Of a stretch of DNA of 64,000 bases, positions 51,706 through 60,900 are shown piece after piece. The notes under the pieces were generated by a model, which was not told the origin of the DNA, made no database searches, and saw nothing but the letters and a program-made list of their open reading frames with translations. The DNA is from an uncultured Collinsella sp. Lineage in GTDB: Bacteria > Actinomycetota > Coriobacteriia > Coriobacteriales > Coriobacteriaceae. A program made the translations under genes and the position numbers. The stretch lies in contig CATXWM010000001.1 of the NCBI GenBank assembly GCA_958403205.1, positions 62,001-126,000 of the forward strand, read 5' to 3'. The number at the start of each line of letters is the position of its first letter. Within the stretch, counting starts at the first letter, position 1.

Positions 51706-52340
51706 TGGAGAGTGTGTTCAATGACCATGTGTTTCCTAAATACATGAGCCAACAAGTCATGAAGTCTCAGATGGATGGCTTCAACGACCCCACTTTGAGG
51801 GATTTCTCGCTGTTGGACTCGTCTGCCTTGATGAAGGACGAGTTTAAAGCCGATAGGTTCGATGATGAGTTCATACGATCTTTCCTCAATGCCGCAAAGG
51901 AGCTTGCGGCCGCTGGGAGGAAAGCAATCGACAAGCCTGGTATGTATTTGATGCTGGAGTATTCCTACGCGATTCCGGTAATGTTCCTCACAAGGCACTG
52001 TATTGAGCTTGCAATTAAAAGGGCGATAAAAAGGTGTGGAGCTGAGCCTAAGAGAGATCATGGCCTCACGAGCTTGTGGAACTCTTTGCTCTCAAGGTTT
52101 CCGAGGCAAAAGTGCCGTGAGGACAATAGAACCATCAAGAACATGGGTGCTTTCGTAAAAGCCGTTGCTGACATCGATAACAACGGCATCAGTCTCCGCT
52201 ATCCGCAGGACAAATCAGGCAGGCTAACGCAAGACAGGCCGCTATTCGTCAACAACGAGGAAGTCGTTTCGTATTTGGAGAAATTCGTAGAGCAGCTTGA
52301 ACTGATTGACTTTGATTGTATTGTCGAGAACGGTAAATAA
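51705..52340 (+). CDS. HEPN-like unknown protein, second cargo gene of the element
   Basis: A 211-aa helical protein. The middle segment FLTRHCIELAIKRAIKR followed by DHGLTSLWNSL resembles the two-helix core of HEPN-type domains, found in toxins, abortive-infection proteins and RNA-binding partners. The fit is by eye only. GC is clearly lower than in the first gene, which suggests a different origin. ATG overlaps the upstream stop (TGATG). Confidence 0.7.
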   Translation: MESVFNDHVFPKYMSQQVMKSQMDGFNDPTLRDFSLLDSSALMKDEFKADRFDDEFIRSFLNAAKELAAAGRKAIDKPGMYLMLEYSYAIPVMFLTRHCIELAIKRAIKRCGAEPKRDHGLTSLWNSLLSRFPRQKCREDNRTIKNMGAFVKAVADIDNNGISLRYPQDKSGRLTQDRPLFVNNEEVVSYLEKFVEQLELIDFDCIVENGK

Positions 52341-52531
52341 ATGGTTGGGAACCGCTAAATACCGTTTCTAAAACCATTGGTTGGAATTATGGTTGTATTA
52401 GGCCGATAATCGAAATAGCTTTTGATTTTTTCCAACTACTTATTTTACATACCAAAAGTATAGCTGGATGACAAAACAGCACTTAGAAGCCGATGCTGGA
52501 TGCGGGATCCTGCGGCTGCCTTCAGCCCTCG

Positions 52532-53518
52532 CTACTCGTCGTCTCCGTCGTTGGGGTCGCCCTTGAGGGTGTTGATGTCCAGGTACTGGTTATCGTCCTC
52601 TTTTTGCTGGGTTTCCGACTCCGCTTGGGTGGGGCCGCGGAACAGCTGGAATCCCTCAAACGCAATGACACCGAGCAGGGCAATGATAATGGCGATAAAG
52701 GCAACCTTGACTGCCTGCGGAAATTCCGAGAAACGCAGCGCCTTTTCCTCGGCGTAATAATCGGCGAAGCGCTCTTCGCCCGTGCTTTTGGTATACGCCG
52801 GCGCGGACGCGGCCTCCGGGTCATATTCCGGTGCGGGCGTGGCAGCGTACGGATCGTTGAGATAATCGCTCGATGCGGTGCCATAATCCTCGGTCTCGAT
52901 GCGACCGTTGCCAGCATAGCCATCGGAATAATCGGAATATGCCGCACCGCCCTCATAGTCCGCGGCGCTCGTGTTGGCGGCAAAAAGCGGGTTAACTGGA
53001 ACGTCGAGCGCCGGCATGCCGGTAGAGGTCTCATCCAGATCGGCTGCAGCCCAGGAATCGTAGGCAACCTGATGGAAAGCGGGCTCATCGAGCCTTGCGA
53101 CCGGAGGCTTGCGTGCCGCAGGAACAGGCAACTGCTGGGCGCTGTACATAACGGTGCTGTCGGCCGATTTGCCCTGCGTCGCTGCAGCGAGAAATGCCGC
53201 CGTCTCGGACGGGTCGCTTGCGGGGCGGGGAGCGGGCGTGGGCGCCGAAGTGGGTGCGGGCGTAGGCGCGGGCGTCGAAACAGCCGACTGCGCAGGAGTC
53301 GGCGCAGATACGGGCTTAGGCGCAAGTGCGGGATTGGGGTTTGACGGGCGAGCCCCGCCGCCCATGAGTTCGTCGGCGGTCCACGGGCGATCATCCATCA
53401 CGTCGTCAAGGCTCAGCGAAAACAGGTCGTCTTCACTCTCATCGAACATGTGGTGCACATGTCCACCAATTGCCGGAATCAATCCGCGACCGGTGCATGA
53501 TGCCTTGCTCAACGCCAT
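52532..53518 (-). CDS. Hypothetical single-pass membrane protein with Pro/Ala-rich region
   Basis: A 328-aa protein. A short N-terminal part (MALSKASCTGRGLIPAIGGH) is followed by an acidic DDLFSLSLDDVMDD, a PAPTPAPTSAPTPAP-type low-complexity region (about 80-110), Tyr/Asp/Ala-rich sequence, and a single membrane helix near the end (VAFIAIIIALLGVIAF, about 280) with a short acidic tail. ATG 53518 follows aaaggatgggacaga. Function unknown; no operon partner. Confidence 0.72.
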   Translation of the reverse strand: MALSKASCTGRGLIPAIGGHVHHMFDESEDDLFSLSLDDVMDDRPWTADELMGGGARPSNPNPALAPKPVSAPTPAQSAVSTPAPTPAPTSAPTPAPRPASDPSETAAFLAAATQGKSADSTVMYSAQQLPVPAARKPPVARLDEPAFHQVAYDSWAAADLDETSTGMPALDVPVNPLFAANTSAADYEGGAAYSDYSDGYAGNGRIETEDYGTASSDYLNDPYAATPAPEYDPEAASAPAYTKSTGEERFADYYAEEKALRFSEFPQAVKVAFIAIIIALLGVIAFEGFQLFRGPTQAESETQQKEDDNQYLDINTLKGDPNDGDDE

Positions 53519-53641
53519 TCTGTCCCATCCTTTCGAAATACTAATGTCATCGATTATATGGAACTTCCCAAGCGGCTCGGTCTTGGATTCGTGCTTTCCA
53601 GAACTCGCGCCCAAAAGGGGAGGGGCAATCCAGGCGAGTGC

Positions 53642-54295
53642 CTACTTGTCGCCGGCCGCCGCCTTGGCCTCATTGAGGTAGCTATAGAAGCTGTACTTGG
53701 AGATGCCAAAGAACTCGCAGGCGCGCTCGCTCGACTTGGAAATGAGGAAGGCACCGCGACGGTCGAGGTAGCCAATGGCACGAATGCGCTCGTCTTTGGT
53801 CATGAGTGCCGCGGGCTTGCCCACAAACTGCTCGCACTCGTGCAGCAGGTCCTCGAGCAGGTCGCCGATGTTCTTGGTAATGGGCTCGGGCTCGGTATAG
53901 CCCGTGCCGCCGGTGCCGGTAAAGGCGTCGAGCGAACGCTCAAAAGCCTTCATAAGCGTAATGTCAAAGTTGATGCCCAAAATGCCGACGGGCTTGCCTT
54001 CGTCGTTACGGATAAAGATGGTCGAGGACTTGAGCAGCTTGCCATCGGTGGTTTTAGTGAGGTACGGCTCGCGGTCGTGTACATCGGTGCTGCCCTCGTG
54101 CATGGACTCAAACACAATATGGCTGGGGCCGTCACCCAGTTTGCGCCCGCTGACGTGGCCGTTTTCGATCACTACGATGGAGTGGTCCACGTCCTCGGTC
54201 TCCAGATCGTGGACGACGACTTCGCAGTTGGGGCCAAATTGGAGCGCCAGGCCGTGTGCGAGGCGCTTGTAAAACTCAATCTGTGCGGGGGTCAT
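53642..54295 (-). CDS. YheO-type PAS/HTH transcriptional regulator 2
   Basis: A 217-aa protein with an N-terminal PAS-like domain (CEVVVHDLETEDVDHSIVVI, GRKLGDGPSH) and C-terminal helix-turn-helix (ACEFFGISKYSFYSYL). ATG 54295 follows aggaaggcaccc. It diverges from ygeX and is its likely regulator; a large inverted repeat lies between them. Same domain layout as the protein at 33084-33740, so each half of the purine cluster has its own copy. Confidence 0.88.
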   Translation of the reverse strand: MTPAQIEFYKRLAHGLALQFGPNCEVVVHDLETEDVDHSIVVIENGHVSGRKLGDGPSHIVFESMHEGSTDVHDREPYLTKTTDGKLLKSSTIFIRNDEGKPVGILGINFDITLMKAFERSLDAFTGTGGTGYTEPEPITKNIGDLLEDLLHECEQFVGKPAALMTKDERIRAIGYLDRRGAFLISKSSERACEFFGISKYSFYSYLNEAKAAAGDK

Positions 54296-54434
54296 GGGTG
54301 CCTTCCTAAAAATTAGTTTGGGCACACTTTGCCATAAACCACACTTGACCGCAAACAAATCCATCAACAAGGCAATTCATGACCGTTCGGCGGCGAAAAA
54401 GTACCGATTACGGCAACAAACAATTCGTTAGGTA

Positions 54435-54485
54435 TGCCAATCAAAAAGTGTGATAGAACATTACTAACAAACTTTTTGTTTGGCA
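54435..54485. promoter_or_regulatory. Inverted-repeat operator candidate before ygeX
   Basis: tgccaatcaaaaagt (54435-54449) and actttttgtttggca (54471-54485) are inverted repeats with one mismatch over 15 nt. They lie between the divergent regulator and ygeX, as expected for the regulator's site. Confidence 0.6.
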
Positions 54486-54572
54486 TCCACATAAAAGTTC
54501 AGCCGTGTGAATGGGATCGGGCTGAAACGCGTATGCGGGGGCCGGCAAGAGAGGACTTAAGGAGTTCACCGT

Positions 54573-55787
54573 ATGGCCGATAAGATCCAGTGGGCGAGCA
54601 ACACGATGCCCAAGAGCGATGACAAGCACTTGGGAATCATGAGCCTCGACCACGTGAAGAAGGCCCGCGCCTTCCACCAGTCGTTCCCCCAGTACACCGT
54701 CACTCCGCTTGCTCGCCTGGACGGTCAGGCCGCGCGCCTGGGCCTGTCCAACCTGTGCGTTAAGGACGAGAGCTATCGCTTTGGCCTCAACGCCTTTAAG
54801 GTCCTGGGCGGCTCGTTTGCCATGGCCAACTATATTGCCGACGAGACCGGCAAGGACGTTGCCGACTGCACCTTCGATTACCTGACTTCCGATCAGCTTG
54901 CCAAGGACTTTGGCCAGGCTACCTTCTTTACCGCCACCGACGGCAACCATGGCCGCGGCGTGGCATGGGCTGCCAACAAGCTGGGCCAGAAGGCTGTCGT
55001 GCACATGCCCAAGGGTTCCACCAAGCCCCGCTTCGATAACATTGCTGCCGAGGGCGCCACGGTGACCATCGAGGAGGTCAACTACGACGAGTGCGTGCGC
55101 ATGGCCGCTGCCGAGGCCGACGCCTGCGAGCGCGGCGTCATCGTTCAGGACACCGCCTGGGAGGGCTACGAGAAGATCCCGTCCTGGATCATGGAGGGTT
55201 ACGGCACCATGGCTTCCGAGGCTGCCGAGCAGCTGCGCGAGATGGCCATCAACCGCCCGACGCACGTGTTTGTCCAGGCTGGCGTGGGTTCGCTCGCCGG
55301 CGCCGTGGTGGGCTACTTCACCAACCTGTATCCCGATAACCCGCCCACCTTCGTCGTGGCTGAGTGCGCGCCTGCCGCCTGCCTGTACAAGGGCGCTGCC
55401 GCCGGCGACGGCGACCCGCGCATCGTGGACGGCGACATGCCTTCCATCATGGCCGGCCTGTGCTGCGGCGAGCCCAACATTCTGGGCTGGGATATCCTGC
55501 GCAACCATGCCACCGCCTTCGTGTCCTGCCCCGACTGGGTCACCGCTCGCGGCATGCGCACCCTGGGTGCTCCCGAGAAGGGTGACCCGCGCGTCATTTC
55601 CGGCGAGTCCGGCGCAGTGACCACCGGCCTGGTCGAGACCCTCATGCTCGATCCCGAGTACGCCGAGCTCAAGGAGCTCATCGGCCTGGACAAGACGAGC
55701 TCCGTGCTCTGCTTCTCCACCGAGGGCGACACCGATCCGGATCAGTACCGTCGCATCGTCTGGGAGGGCGAATACCCCACTTGCTAA
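54573..55787 (+). CDS. ygeX: Diaminopropionate ammonia-lyase
   Basis: This 404-aa fold-type II PLP enzyme cleaves 2,3-diaminopropionate to pyruvate and two ammonia. The PLP Lys is in GLNAFKVLGGSFAM (about residue 76), with TDGNHGRGVAW, QAGVGSLAGA and SGESGAVTTG also typical. ATG with aaggagttcacc. In the anaerobic uric-acid/purine cluster of gut bacteria it is a terminal, energy-relevant step. It heads the ygeX-ygeY-ygeW group. Confidence 0.95.
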   Translation: MADKIQWASNTMPKSDDKHLGIMSLDHVKKARAFHQSFPQYTVTPLARLDGQAARLGLSNLCVKDESYRFGLNAFKVLGGSFAMANYIADETGKDVADCTFDYLTSDQLAKDFGQATFFTATDGNHGRGVAWAANKLGQKAVVHMPKGSTKPRFDNIAAEGATVTIEEVNYDECVRMAAAEADACERGVIVQDTAWEGYEKIPSWIMEGYGTMASEAAEQLREMAINRPTHVFVQAGVGSLAGAVVGYFTNLYPDNPPTFVVAECAPAACLYKGAAAGDGDPRIVDGDMPSIMAGLCCGEPNILGWDILRNHATAFVSCPDWVTARGMRTLGAPEKGDPRVISGESGAVTTGLVETLMLDPEYAELKELIGLDKTSSVLCFSTEGDTDPDQYRRIVWEGEYPTC

Positions 55788-55859
55788 TACTGGGCGGAGT
55801 AAATAGGTATCGCTCCGCCACCTCACAGGTAGATTCCTTCGTTTGAAAGGTTATGAACA

Positions 55860-57245
55860 ATGGCTAAAGAACTCGATTTCGACGCTATCAAGGCTGCTGC
55901 TGAGTCTCATCGTGCTGATATGACTCGCTTCCTGCGCGCTATGATTTCCCATCCCTCTGAGTCCTGCGAGGAGGGTGAGGTTGTTGCCTGCATCAAGGCC
56001 GAGATGGAGAGCCTTGGCTATGACGAGGTCAAGGTCGACGGCCTGGGCAACGTCATGGGCTTTATGGGCGAGGGCGACAAGATCATCGCCATCGACTCCC
56101 ACATCGACACCGTCGGCATCGGCAACATCGAGAACTGGGACGCCGATCCCTATGAGGGCTATGAGACCGACGAGATCATCTACGGCCGCGGCGGCTCCGA
56201 CCAGGAGGGTGGCATGGCTTCCGCTACCTACGCTGCCAAGATGATGAAGGACATGGGCCTCATCCCCGAGGGCTACAAGATCATGGTCGTCGGCACCGTC
56301 CAGGAAGAGGACTGCGACGGCATGTGCTGGCAGTACATCTACAACAAGGACGGCATTAAGCCTGAGTTCGTCATTTCCACCGAGCCCACCGACGGCGGCA
56401 TCTACCGCGGTCACCGCGGCCGCATGGAGATTCGCGTCGACGTTCACGGCACCTCCTGCCACGGCTCCGCTCCCGACCGCGGCGACAACGCCATCTACAA
56501 GATGGCCGACATCATCGCCGACGTCCGCGCCCTCAACAACAACGGCTGCGACGAGTCGACCGACATCAAGGGTCTCGTCAAGATGCTCGACCCCAAGTAC
56601 AATCCCGAGCACTTCGAGGATGCCCGCTTCCTGGGCCGCGGCACCTGCACCGTCAGCCAGATCTTCTACACCAGCCCCAGCCGCTGTGCTGTCGCTGACT
56701 CCTGCGCCATCTCCATCGACCGTCGCATGACCGCCGGCGAGACCTGGGAGTCCTGCCTGGACGAGATCCGCAACCTGCCGGCCGCCAAGAAGTACGGCGA
56801 CGACGTGAAGGTCTCCATGTACATGTACGACCGTCCGTCCTGGACCGGCGAGGTCTACGAGACCGAGGCTTACTTCCCCACGTGGATCAACAAGGAGACC
56901 GCTCCGCACGTCAAGGCCCTCGTCGACGCCCACAAGGCCATGTTTGGTGACGAGCGCATCGGCTGCGAGCCCAGCATGGACAAGCGCACCGGTCGCCCGC
57001 TGTGCGACAAGTGGACCTTCTCCACGAACTGCGTCTCCATCCAGGGCCGCTACGGCATCCCCTGCGTGGGCTTTGGCCCGGGTGCCGAGTCTCAGGCTCA
57101 CGCTCCCAACGAGGTCACCTACAAGGACGACCTGGTCACCGCTGCCGCCATGTATGTGGCTGCCCTGAACCTCTACGATCCGAGCCAGGCCGATGGCGAC
57201 GCCACCGTGTTCCGCGCCGGTCTGACCAACAACAAGATCGATTAG
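55860..57245 (+). CDS. ygeY: YgeY-type M20 family metallohydrolase
   Basis: This 461-aa zinc hydrolase has IAIDSHIDTVG (metal His), GRGGSDQEGGMAS (metal Asp), VQEEDCDG (catalytic/metal Glu) and HRGRMEIRV. M20 enzymes cleave amide bonds in amino-acid-like substrates. Its fixed place between ygeX and ygeW suggests it releases diaminopropionate or a related amino acid from a purine-derived amide. ATG with gaaaggttatgaaca. Confidence 0.92.
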   Translation: MAKELDFDAIKAAAESHRADMTRFLRAMISHPSESCEEGEVVACIKAEMESLGYDEVKVDGLGNVMGFMGEGDKIIAIDSHIDTVGIGNIENWDADPYEGYETDEIIYGRGGSDQEGGMASATYAAKMMKDMGLIPEGYKIMVVGTVQEEDCDGMCWQYIYNKDGIKPEFVISTEPTDGGIYRGHRGRMEIRVDVHGTSCHGSAPDRGDNAIYKMADIIADVRALNNNGCDESTDIKGLVKMLDPKYNPEHFEDARFLGRGTCTVSQIFYTSPSRCAVADSCAISIDRRMTAGETWESCLDEIRNLPAAKKYGDDVKVSMYMYDRPSWTGEVYETEAYFPTWINKETAPHVKALVDAHKAMFGDERIGCEPSMDKRTGRPLCDKWTFSTNCVSIQGRYGIPCVGFGPGAESQAHAPNEVTYKDDLVTAAAMYVAALNLYDPSQADGDATVFRAGLTNNKID

Positions 57246-57445
57246 TCCCATTCCTCGATTTTGTTGAGCCGGGGGCCGTTCGTGTCCCCGGCACCCCCTG
57301 TTGACTTGGGGCCCGCGGTCGTTATCTCCCATGCTTCCTCAACGGTGGCGGGTCCCGTCATGGTGCTCTGCATGTTCTAGCCACACGCGCATGCCGGAGC
57401 ACATCTACTCATTGCGATCGTTTCATCTTTAGAAAGGACATTTCC

Positions 57446-58648
57446 ATGGACGCTAAGTTTACCGAGCTCGTCGAGCAGCTGAACGGCCTCGATTTTAAGG
57501 GTATGTACGGCAGCGATTTCCTGCACACTTGGGACAAGACCACCGATGAGCTCAAGGCTCTCTACATCGTCGCCGACGCCCTGCGCGAGCTGCGTGAGAA
57601 CAACGTTTCGTCCAAGATCTTCGACTCGGGCCTGGCCGTCTCCCTGTTCCGCGACAACTCCACCCGTACGCGCTTCTCCTTCTCTAAGGCCGCCAACCTG
57701 CTCGGCCTTGAGCTGCAGGACCTGGACGAGAAGAAGTCCCAGATCGCTCACGGCGAGACCGTCCGCGAGACCGCTACCATGATCTCCTTCATGGCCGACG
57801 TCATCGGCATCCGCGACGACATGTACATCGGCAAGGGCGACGCCTACATGGCCGAGGTCTCCGAGTCTGTCCAGCAGGCTTACGAGGACGGCGTTCTGGA
57901 TCACCGTCCCACGCTCATCTCCCTGCAGTCCGACTCCGATCACCCCACGCAGTCCTCTGCCGACATGCTCTACCTCATCAACGAGTTTGGCGGTCTCGAG
58001 AACCTCAAGGGCAAGAAGGTTGCCGTCACTTGGGCCTATTCGCCCTCTTACGGCAAGCCGCTGTCCTGCCCGCAGTCGCTGATCAGCCTGCTGCCTCGCT
58101 TTGGCATGGACGTCACCCTGGCCCACCCCGAGGGCTACGACCTCATGCCCGAGGTCGTCGAGCGCGCCAAGGGCTATGCCGCCGAGTCCGGCACCACCTT
58201 TAAGCAGGTCAACACCATGGCCGAGGCCTTCGAGGGCGCCGACATCGTGATCCCCAAGAGCTGGGCTCCGTTTGCCGCCATGGAGAAGCGTACCAACCTG
58301 TACGCCGAGGGCGACGACGCCGGCATCGCTGCGCTCGAGAAGGAGCTGCTCGCCCAGAACGCCACCCATCAGGACTGGTGCTCCACGACCGAGCTCATGG
58401 AGAAGACTGCCAACGGCCAGGACACCATCTTTATGCACCCGCTGCCCGCCGACATCTCCGGTGTCTCCTGCGAGCACGGCGAGGTTAACGCCGACGTCTT
58501 CGACATGCACCGCGTGGGCATGTACAAGGAGGCCAGCTACAAGCCGTACGCCATCGCTGCCATGATGTTCCTGCAGAAGGTTGCCGATCCCGCCGCTACC
58601 CTCAAGGCCCTCGACGAGCGCAACACCGCCCGTTGGCTCCAGGCCTAA
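57446..58648 (+). CDS. ygeW: YgeW-type carbamoyltransferase family protein
   Basis: This 400-aa member of the aspartate/ornithine carbamoyltransferase family has FRDNSTRTRFSFSKA (carbamoyl-phosphate loop, about residue 68) and MHPLPADI (about 332). It is longer than ATCase and OTCase because of inserts. It probably runs phosphorolysis of a ureido compound, giving carbamoyl phosphate and hence ATP. A 200-nt gap separates it from ygeY; a strong terminator follows. Confidence 0.92.
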   Translation: MDAKFTELVEQLNGLDFKGMYGSDFLHTWDKTTDELKALYIVADALRELRENNVSSKIFDSGLAVSLFRDNSTRTRFSFSKAANLLGLELQDLDEKKSQIAHGETVRETATMISFMADVIGIRDDMYIGKGDAYMAEVSESVQQAYEDGVLDHRPTLISLQSDSDHPTQSSADMLYLINEFGGLENLKGKKVAVTWAYSPSYGKPLSCPQSLISLLPRFGMDVTLAHPEGYDLMPEVVERAKGYAAESGTTFKQVNTMAEAFEGADIVIPKSWAPFAAMEKRTNLYAEGDDAGIAALEKELLAQNATHQDWCSTTELMEKTANGQDTIFMHPLPADISGVSCEHGEVNADVFDMHRVGMYKEASYKPYAIAAMMFLQKVADPAATLKALDERNTARWLQA

Positions 58649-58671
58649 AGCCGGGTTGAGGTAAGCCATGT

Positions 58672-58712
58672 AAAGGGGGCGCTCTGCCAACCGGCGGGGT
58701 GCCCCTTTTTTT
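58672..58712 (+). terminator. Terminator after ygeW
   Basis: aaagggggc (58672-58680) pairs with gcccctttt (from 58701), followed by a T run of seven. Confidence 0.88.
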
Positions 58713-58799
58713 GTATCGCGGGCGTGCGGGATAAGCGCTTTCGATGTGGATGCCCGCGGCGCGAGTTATGGGTACGATGGTTTCAGGGGAGGTATCACC

Positions 58800-59414
58800 A
58801 TGAAACTTGGATGCGTCATTATGGCTTCGGGCGAGGGCAAGCGGTTTGGCTCTAACAAGATGCTTGCCGATATCTATGGCGAGCCGCTGATTGCCCGGAC
58901 CATCGATTCGGTTCCCCGGGGCTTTGACGTCGTGGTTTCGACGCGTTGGCCCGAGGTCGCTCAGATTTGCGAGGACAAGCATTGCCCGTGCGTGCTGCAC
59001 GATGGCGAGCTGCGCAGCGAAAGCGTCCGTGCGGGCCTTTCGTGGGGAGTCGAACGCAACTGGAAAGGTTGCCTCTTTTTGCCGGGCGACCAGCCGCTTG
59101 TGAGCGCGGATTCTTTTGAGGCCATGGTTCACGCGTTTGACGAGCGTGGCCGCAAACATCCGGTGCGCTTGGCGTGCAGCGGTGAGCCTTCGAGTCCGGT
59201 GCTCTTTCCGGCGGAACTGTTCGATGCACTTATGTGTCTTGAGGGCAAGGACGGCGGCGGTTCGATCCTCAAGGGCCGTACCGACGTGGTACTGGTCGAG
59301 GCGCGTGCCTACGAGCTGTGGGACGTTGATACCGCCAAGGGACAGCGACGCATAGCGGAGCATATCGCCGCCTGCTCGTATTTTGATCACGTGGCCAACT
59401 GCATCAATCAATAA
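58800..59414 (+). CDS. mocA: Molybdenum cofactor cytidylyltransferase-like protein
   Basis: A 204-aa nucleotidyltransferase-fold protein. MASGEGKRFGSNKML is the NTP-binding loop and LPGDQPLVS holds the metal-binding Asp. Relatives (MocA/YgfJ) attach CMP to molybdopterin for the xanthine dehydrogenase family. ATG 58800 follows aggggaggt. It should supply XdhD and is 9 nt from the hydantoinase gene. Confidence 0.88.
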   Translation: MKLGCVIMASGEGKRFGSNKMLADIYGEPLIARTIDSVPRGFDVVVSTRWPEVAQICEDKHCPCVLHDGELRSESVRAGLSWGVERNWKGCLFLPGDQPLVSADSFEAMVHAFDERGRKHPVRLACSGEPSSPVLFPAELFDALMCLEGKDGGGSILKGRTDVVLVEARAYELWDVDTAKGQRRIAEHIAACSYFDHVANCINQ

Positions 59415-59423
59415 GGAGCAATT

Positions 59424-60791
59424 ATGATCATCATCAAAAACGGCGCGCTCGTGACGCCCCAGGGGCTTCGCCGCGCCGATCTTGCCATGGAGGGCGATAA
59501 GATCGTGCGGATCGCCGCAGCGATTGAGCCGGGCGCCGACGATACCGTCGAGGACGCCGCGGGCTGCTGGGTGTTTCCCGGCTTTATCGACGGCCACACG
59601 CACATGCAGTGCTGGACTGGCATGGATTGGACAGCCGATAGCTTTGAGACCGGCACGCGCGCGGCTGCCTGCGGCGGCACGACGACCATTGTGGACTACG
59701 CGACGGCCGATCGCGGCGTGACCATGCCCGATGCCTTGGCCGAGTGGCATCGCCGCGCCGACGGAACCTGCACGGCCAACTACGCTTTTCATATGGCACT
59801 CGCCGAGTGGAATGAGCGCAACCGCGCCGATCTTTCGGCCATGCGCGAGGCGGGCGTGTCGTCGTTCAAGACCTACTTTGCCTATGACCACCTTCGCTTG
59901 GACGATGCCGAGACGCTCGAGGTGCTGGAGGAGCTCAAGCGTATTGGCGGCATACTGTGCGTGCATTGCGAGAACGGCACGCTGGTGAATGAGCTGCAGA
60001 AGCGCGTGTACGAGCAGGGGATTCATGGGCCCGAGGGGCATGCACTCAGCCGTCCGGACGTGTGCGAGGCCGAGGCCGTGAGTCGTCTGCTGTATCTGGC
60101 GCACTTAGCCGGGGACGCCCCAGTCAACGTGGTGCACCTTTCGACCAAGCTGGGGCTCGAGGCCATTCGCGCTGCCAAAGCGCGCGGGCAGAAGAACATC
60201 TATGTCGAGACCTGCCCTCAGTATCTGATGCTCGACGATACTTGCTACTTGGAGCAGGGCGAGGACGGCTTTGCGGGCGCCAAGTACGTGATGAGCCCGC
60301 CGCTGCGCCATGCCGGTGACCGTGCCGCGCTACGCGAGGCGCTTGTGGCCGGCGAGATCGATACGATTGCGACCGATCATTGCAGCTTTAACCTGCACGG
60401 GCAAAAGGACCGCGGGCGCGACGATTTCCGCGCGATTCCCAACGGCGGGCCCGGCGTGGAGCATCGTCCCGTCGCGATCGCTACGAGCTTTGAGGGACAG
60501 CTGGGACCCGAGGACCTCTGCCGCTTGATGAGCGAGAACCCGGCGCGCGTCTTTGGCATGTATCCGCGCAAGGGCTGTCTTGCCGAGGGCTCCGATGCCG
60601 ACGTGTGCGTGTGGGATCCCCAGGCACGCTGGACCATTAGCGCGGCGACGCAGCATCAGGCCGTGGACTACACGCCGCTCGAGGGCTTTGAGGCGCATGG
60701 CCGCGCCAAGGCCGTGTTTGTGAACGGCGTGCTGGCGGCACGCGACGGCGAACCCACCGGAGCCCAGCCCGGTCGCTACGTCCCCCGCTAG
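59424..60791 (+). CDS. hyuA: Dihydropyrimidinase / D-hydantoinase family amidohydrolase
   Basis: A 455-aa zinc enzyme. FPGFIDGHTHMQCW holds the first metal His pair, SSFKTYFAYD the Lys that becomes carboxylated, VHCENG and VVHLSTKLG further His ligands, and IATDHCSF the metal Asp. It opens cyclic amides such as dihydropyrimidines or hydantoins. Its context in the purine set suggests hydrolysis of a five- or six-membered purine ring fragment. ATG with taaggagcaatt. Confidence 0.9.
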   Translation: MIIIKNGALVTPQGLRRADLAMEGDKIVRIAAAIEPGADDTVEDAAGCWVFPGFIDGHTHMQCWTGMDWTADSFETGTRAAACGGTTTIVDYATADRGVTMPDALAEWHRRADGTCTANYAFHMALAEWNERNRADLSAMREAGVSSFKTYFAYDHLRLDDAETLEVLEELKRIGGILCVHCENGTLVNELQKRVYEQGIHGPEGHALSRPDVCEAEAVSRLLYLAHLAGDAPVNVVHLSTKLGLEAIRAAKARGQKNIYVETCPQYLMLDDTCYLEQGEDGFAGAKYVMSPPLRHAGDRAALREALVAGEIDTIATDHCSFNLHGQKDRGRDDFRAIPNGGPGVEHRPVAIATSFEGQLGPEDLCRLMSENPARVFGMYPRKGCLAEGSDADVCVWDPQARWTISAATQHQAVDYTPLEGFEAHGRAKAVFVNGVLAARDGEPTGAQPGRYVPR

Positions 60792-60816
60792 CAGCAAAGA
60801 TGCCGTGTCCCCTCCG

Positions 60817-60885
60817 CAGTTGCGGTGAAATACGGACTGTTTGCGGCCGTCATACGGCCAAACAGTCCGTATTTCACCGCAACTG
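60817..60885. repeat. Perfect 26-bp hairpin repeat, copy 1
   Basis: cagttgcggtgaaatacgga (start of 60817-60842) pairs perfectly with 60860-60885, and ggccgt/acggcc extends the stem inside. It separates hyuA from the convergent yqeC. A diverged copy lies at 63603-63669. Confidence 0.85.
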
Positions 60886-60900
60886 ACGAGATGGGGCCGG

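Larger units (their letters stand above)
51167..52453. mobile_element. 1.29-kb transposon-like element without transposase
   Basis: The ends are 22-nt inverted repeats: 51167-51188 begins ggtatgtaaaataa and 52432-52453 ends ttattttacatacc, 20 of 22 positions matching. They are flanked by a perfect 10-bp direct repeat, aaaagtatag, at 51157-51166 and 52454-52463. Several ggttgg motifs sit inside both ends. The element carries two overlapping genes of unknown function, neither of them a transposase, so it must have been moved in trans or has lost its transposase. Its ends are much richer in A+T than the chromosome. Confidence 0.88.

Noticed and set aside
51167..52453. Complete insertion sequence
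   Set aside because: Ends and target duplication fit, but neither gene resembles a transposase, so I call it a non-autonomous element.
52522..53394. 290-codon frame in the other phase of the membrane-protein gene
   Set aside because: Arg/Pro-rich overlap shadow; the 52532-53518 frame has a ribosome site and a membrane helix.
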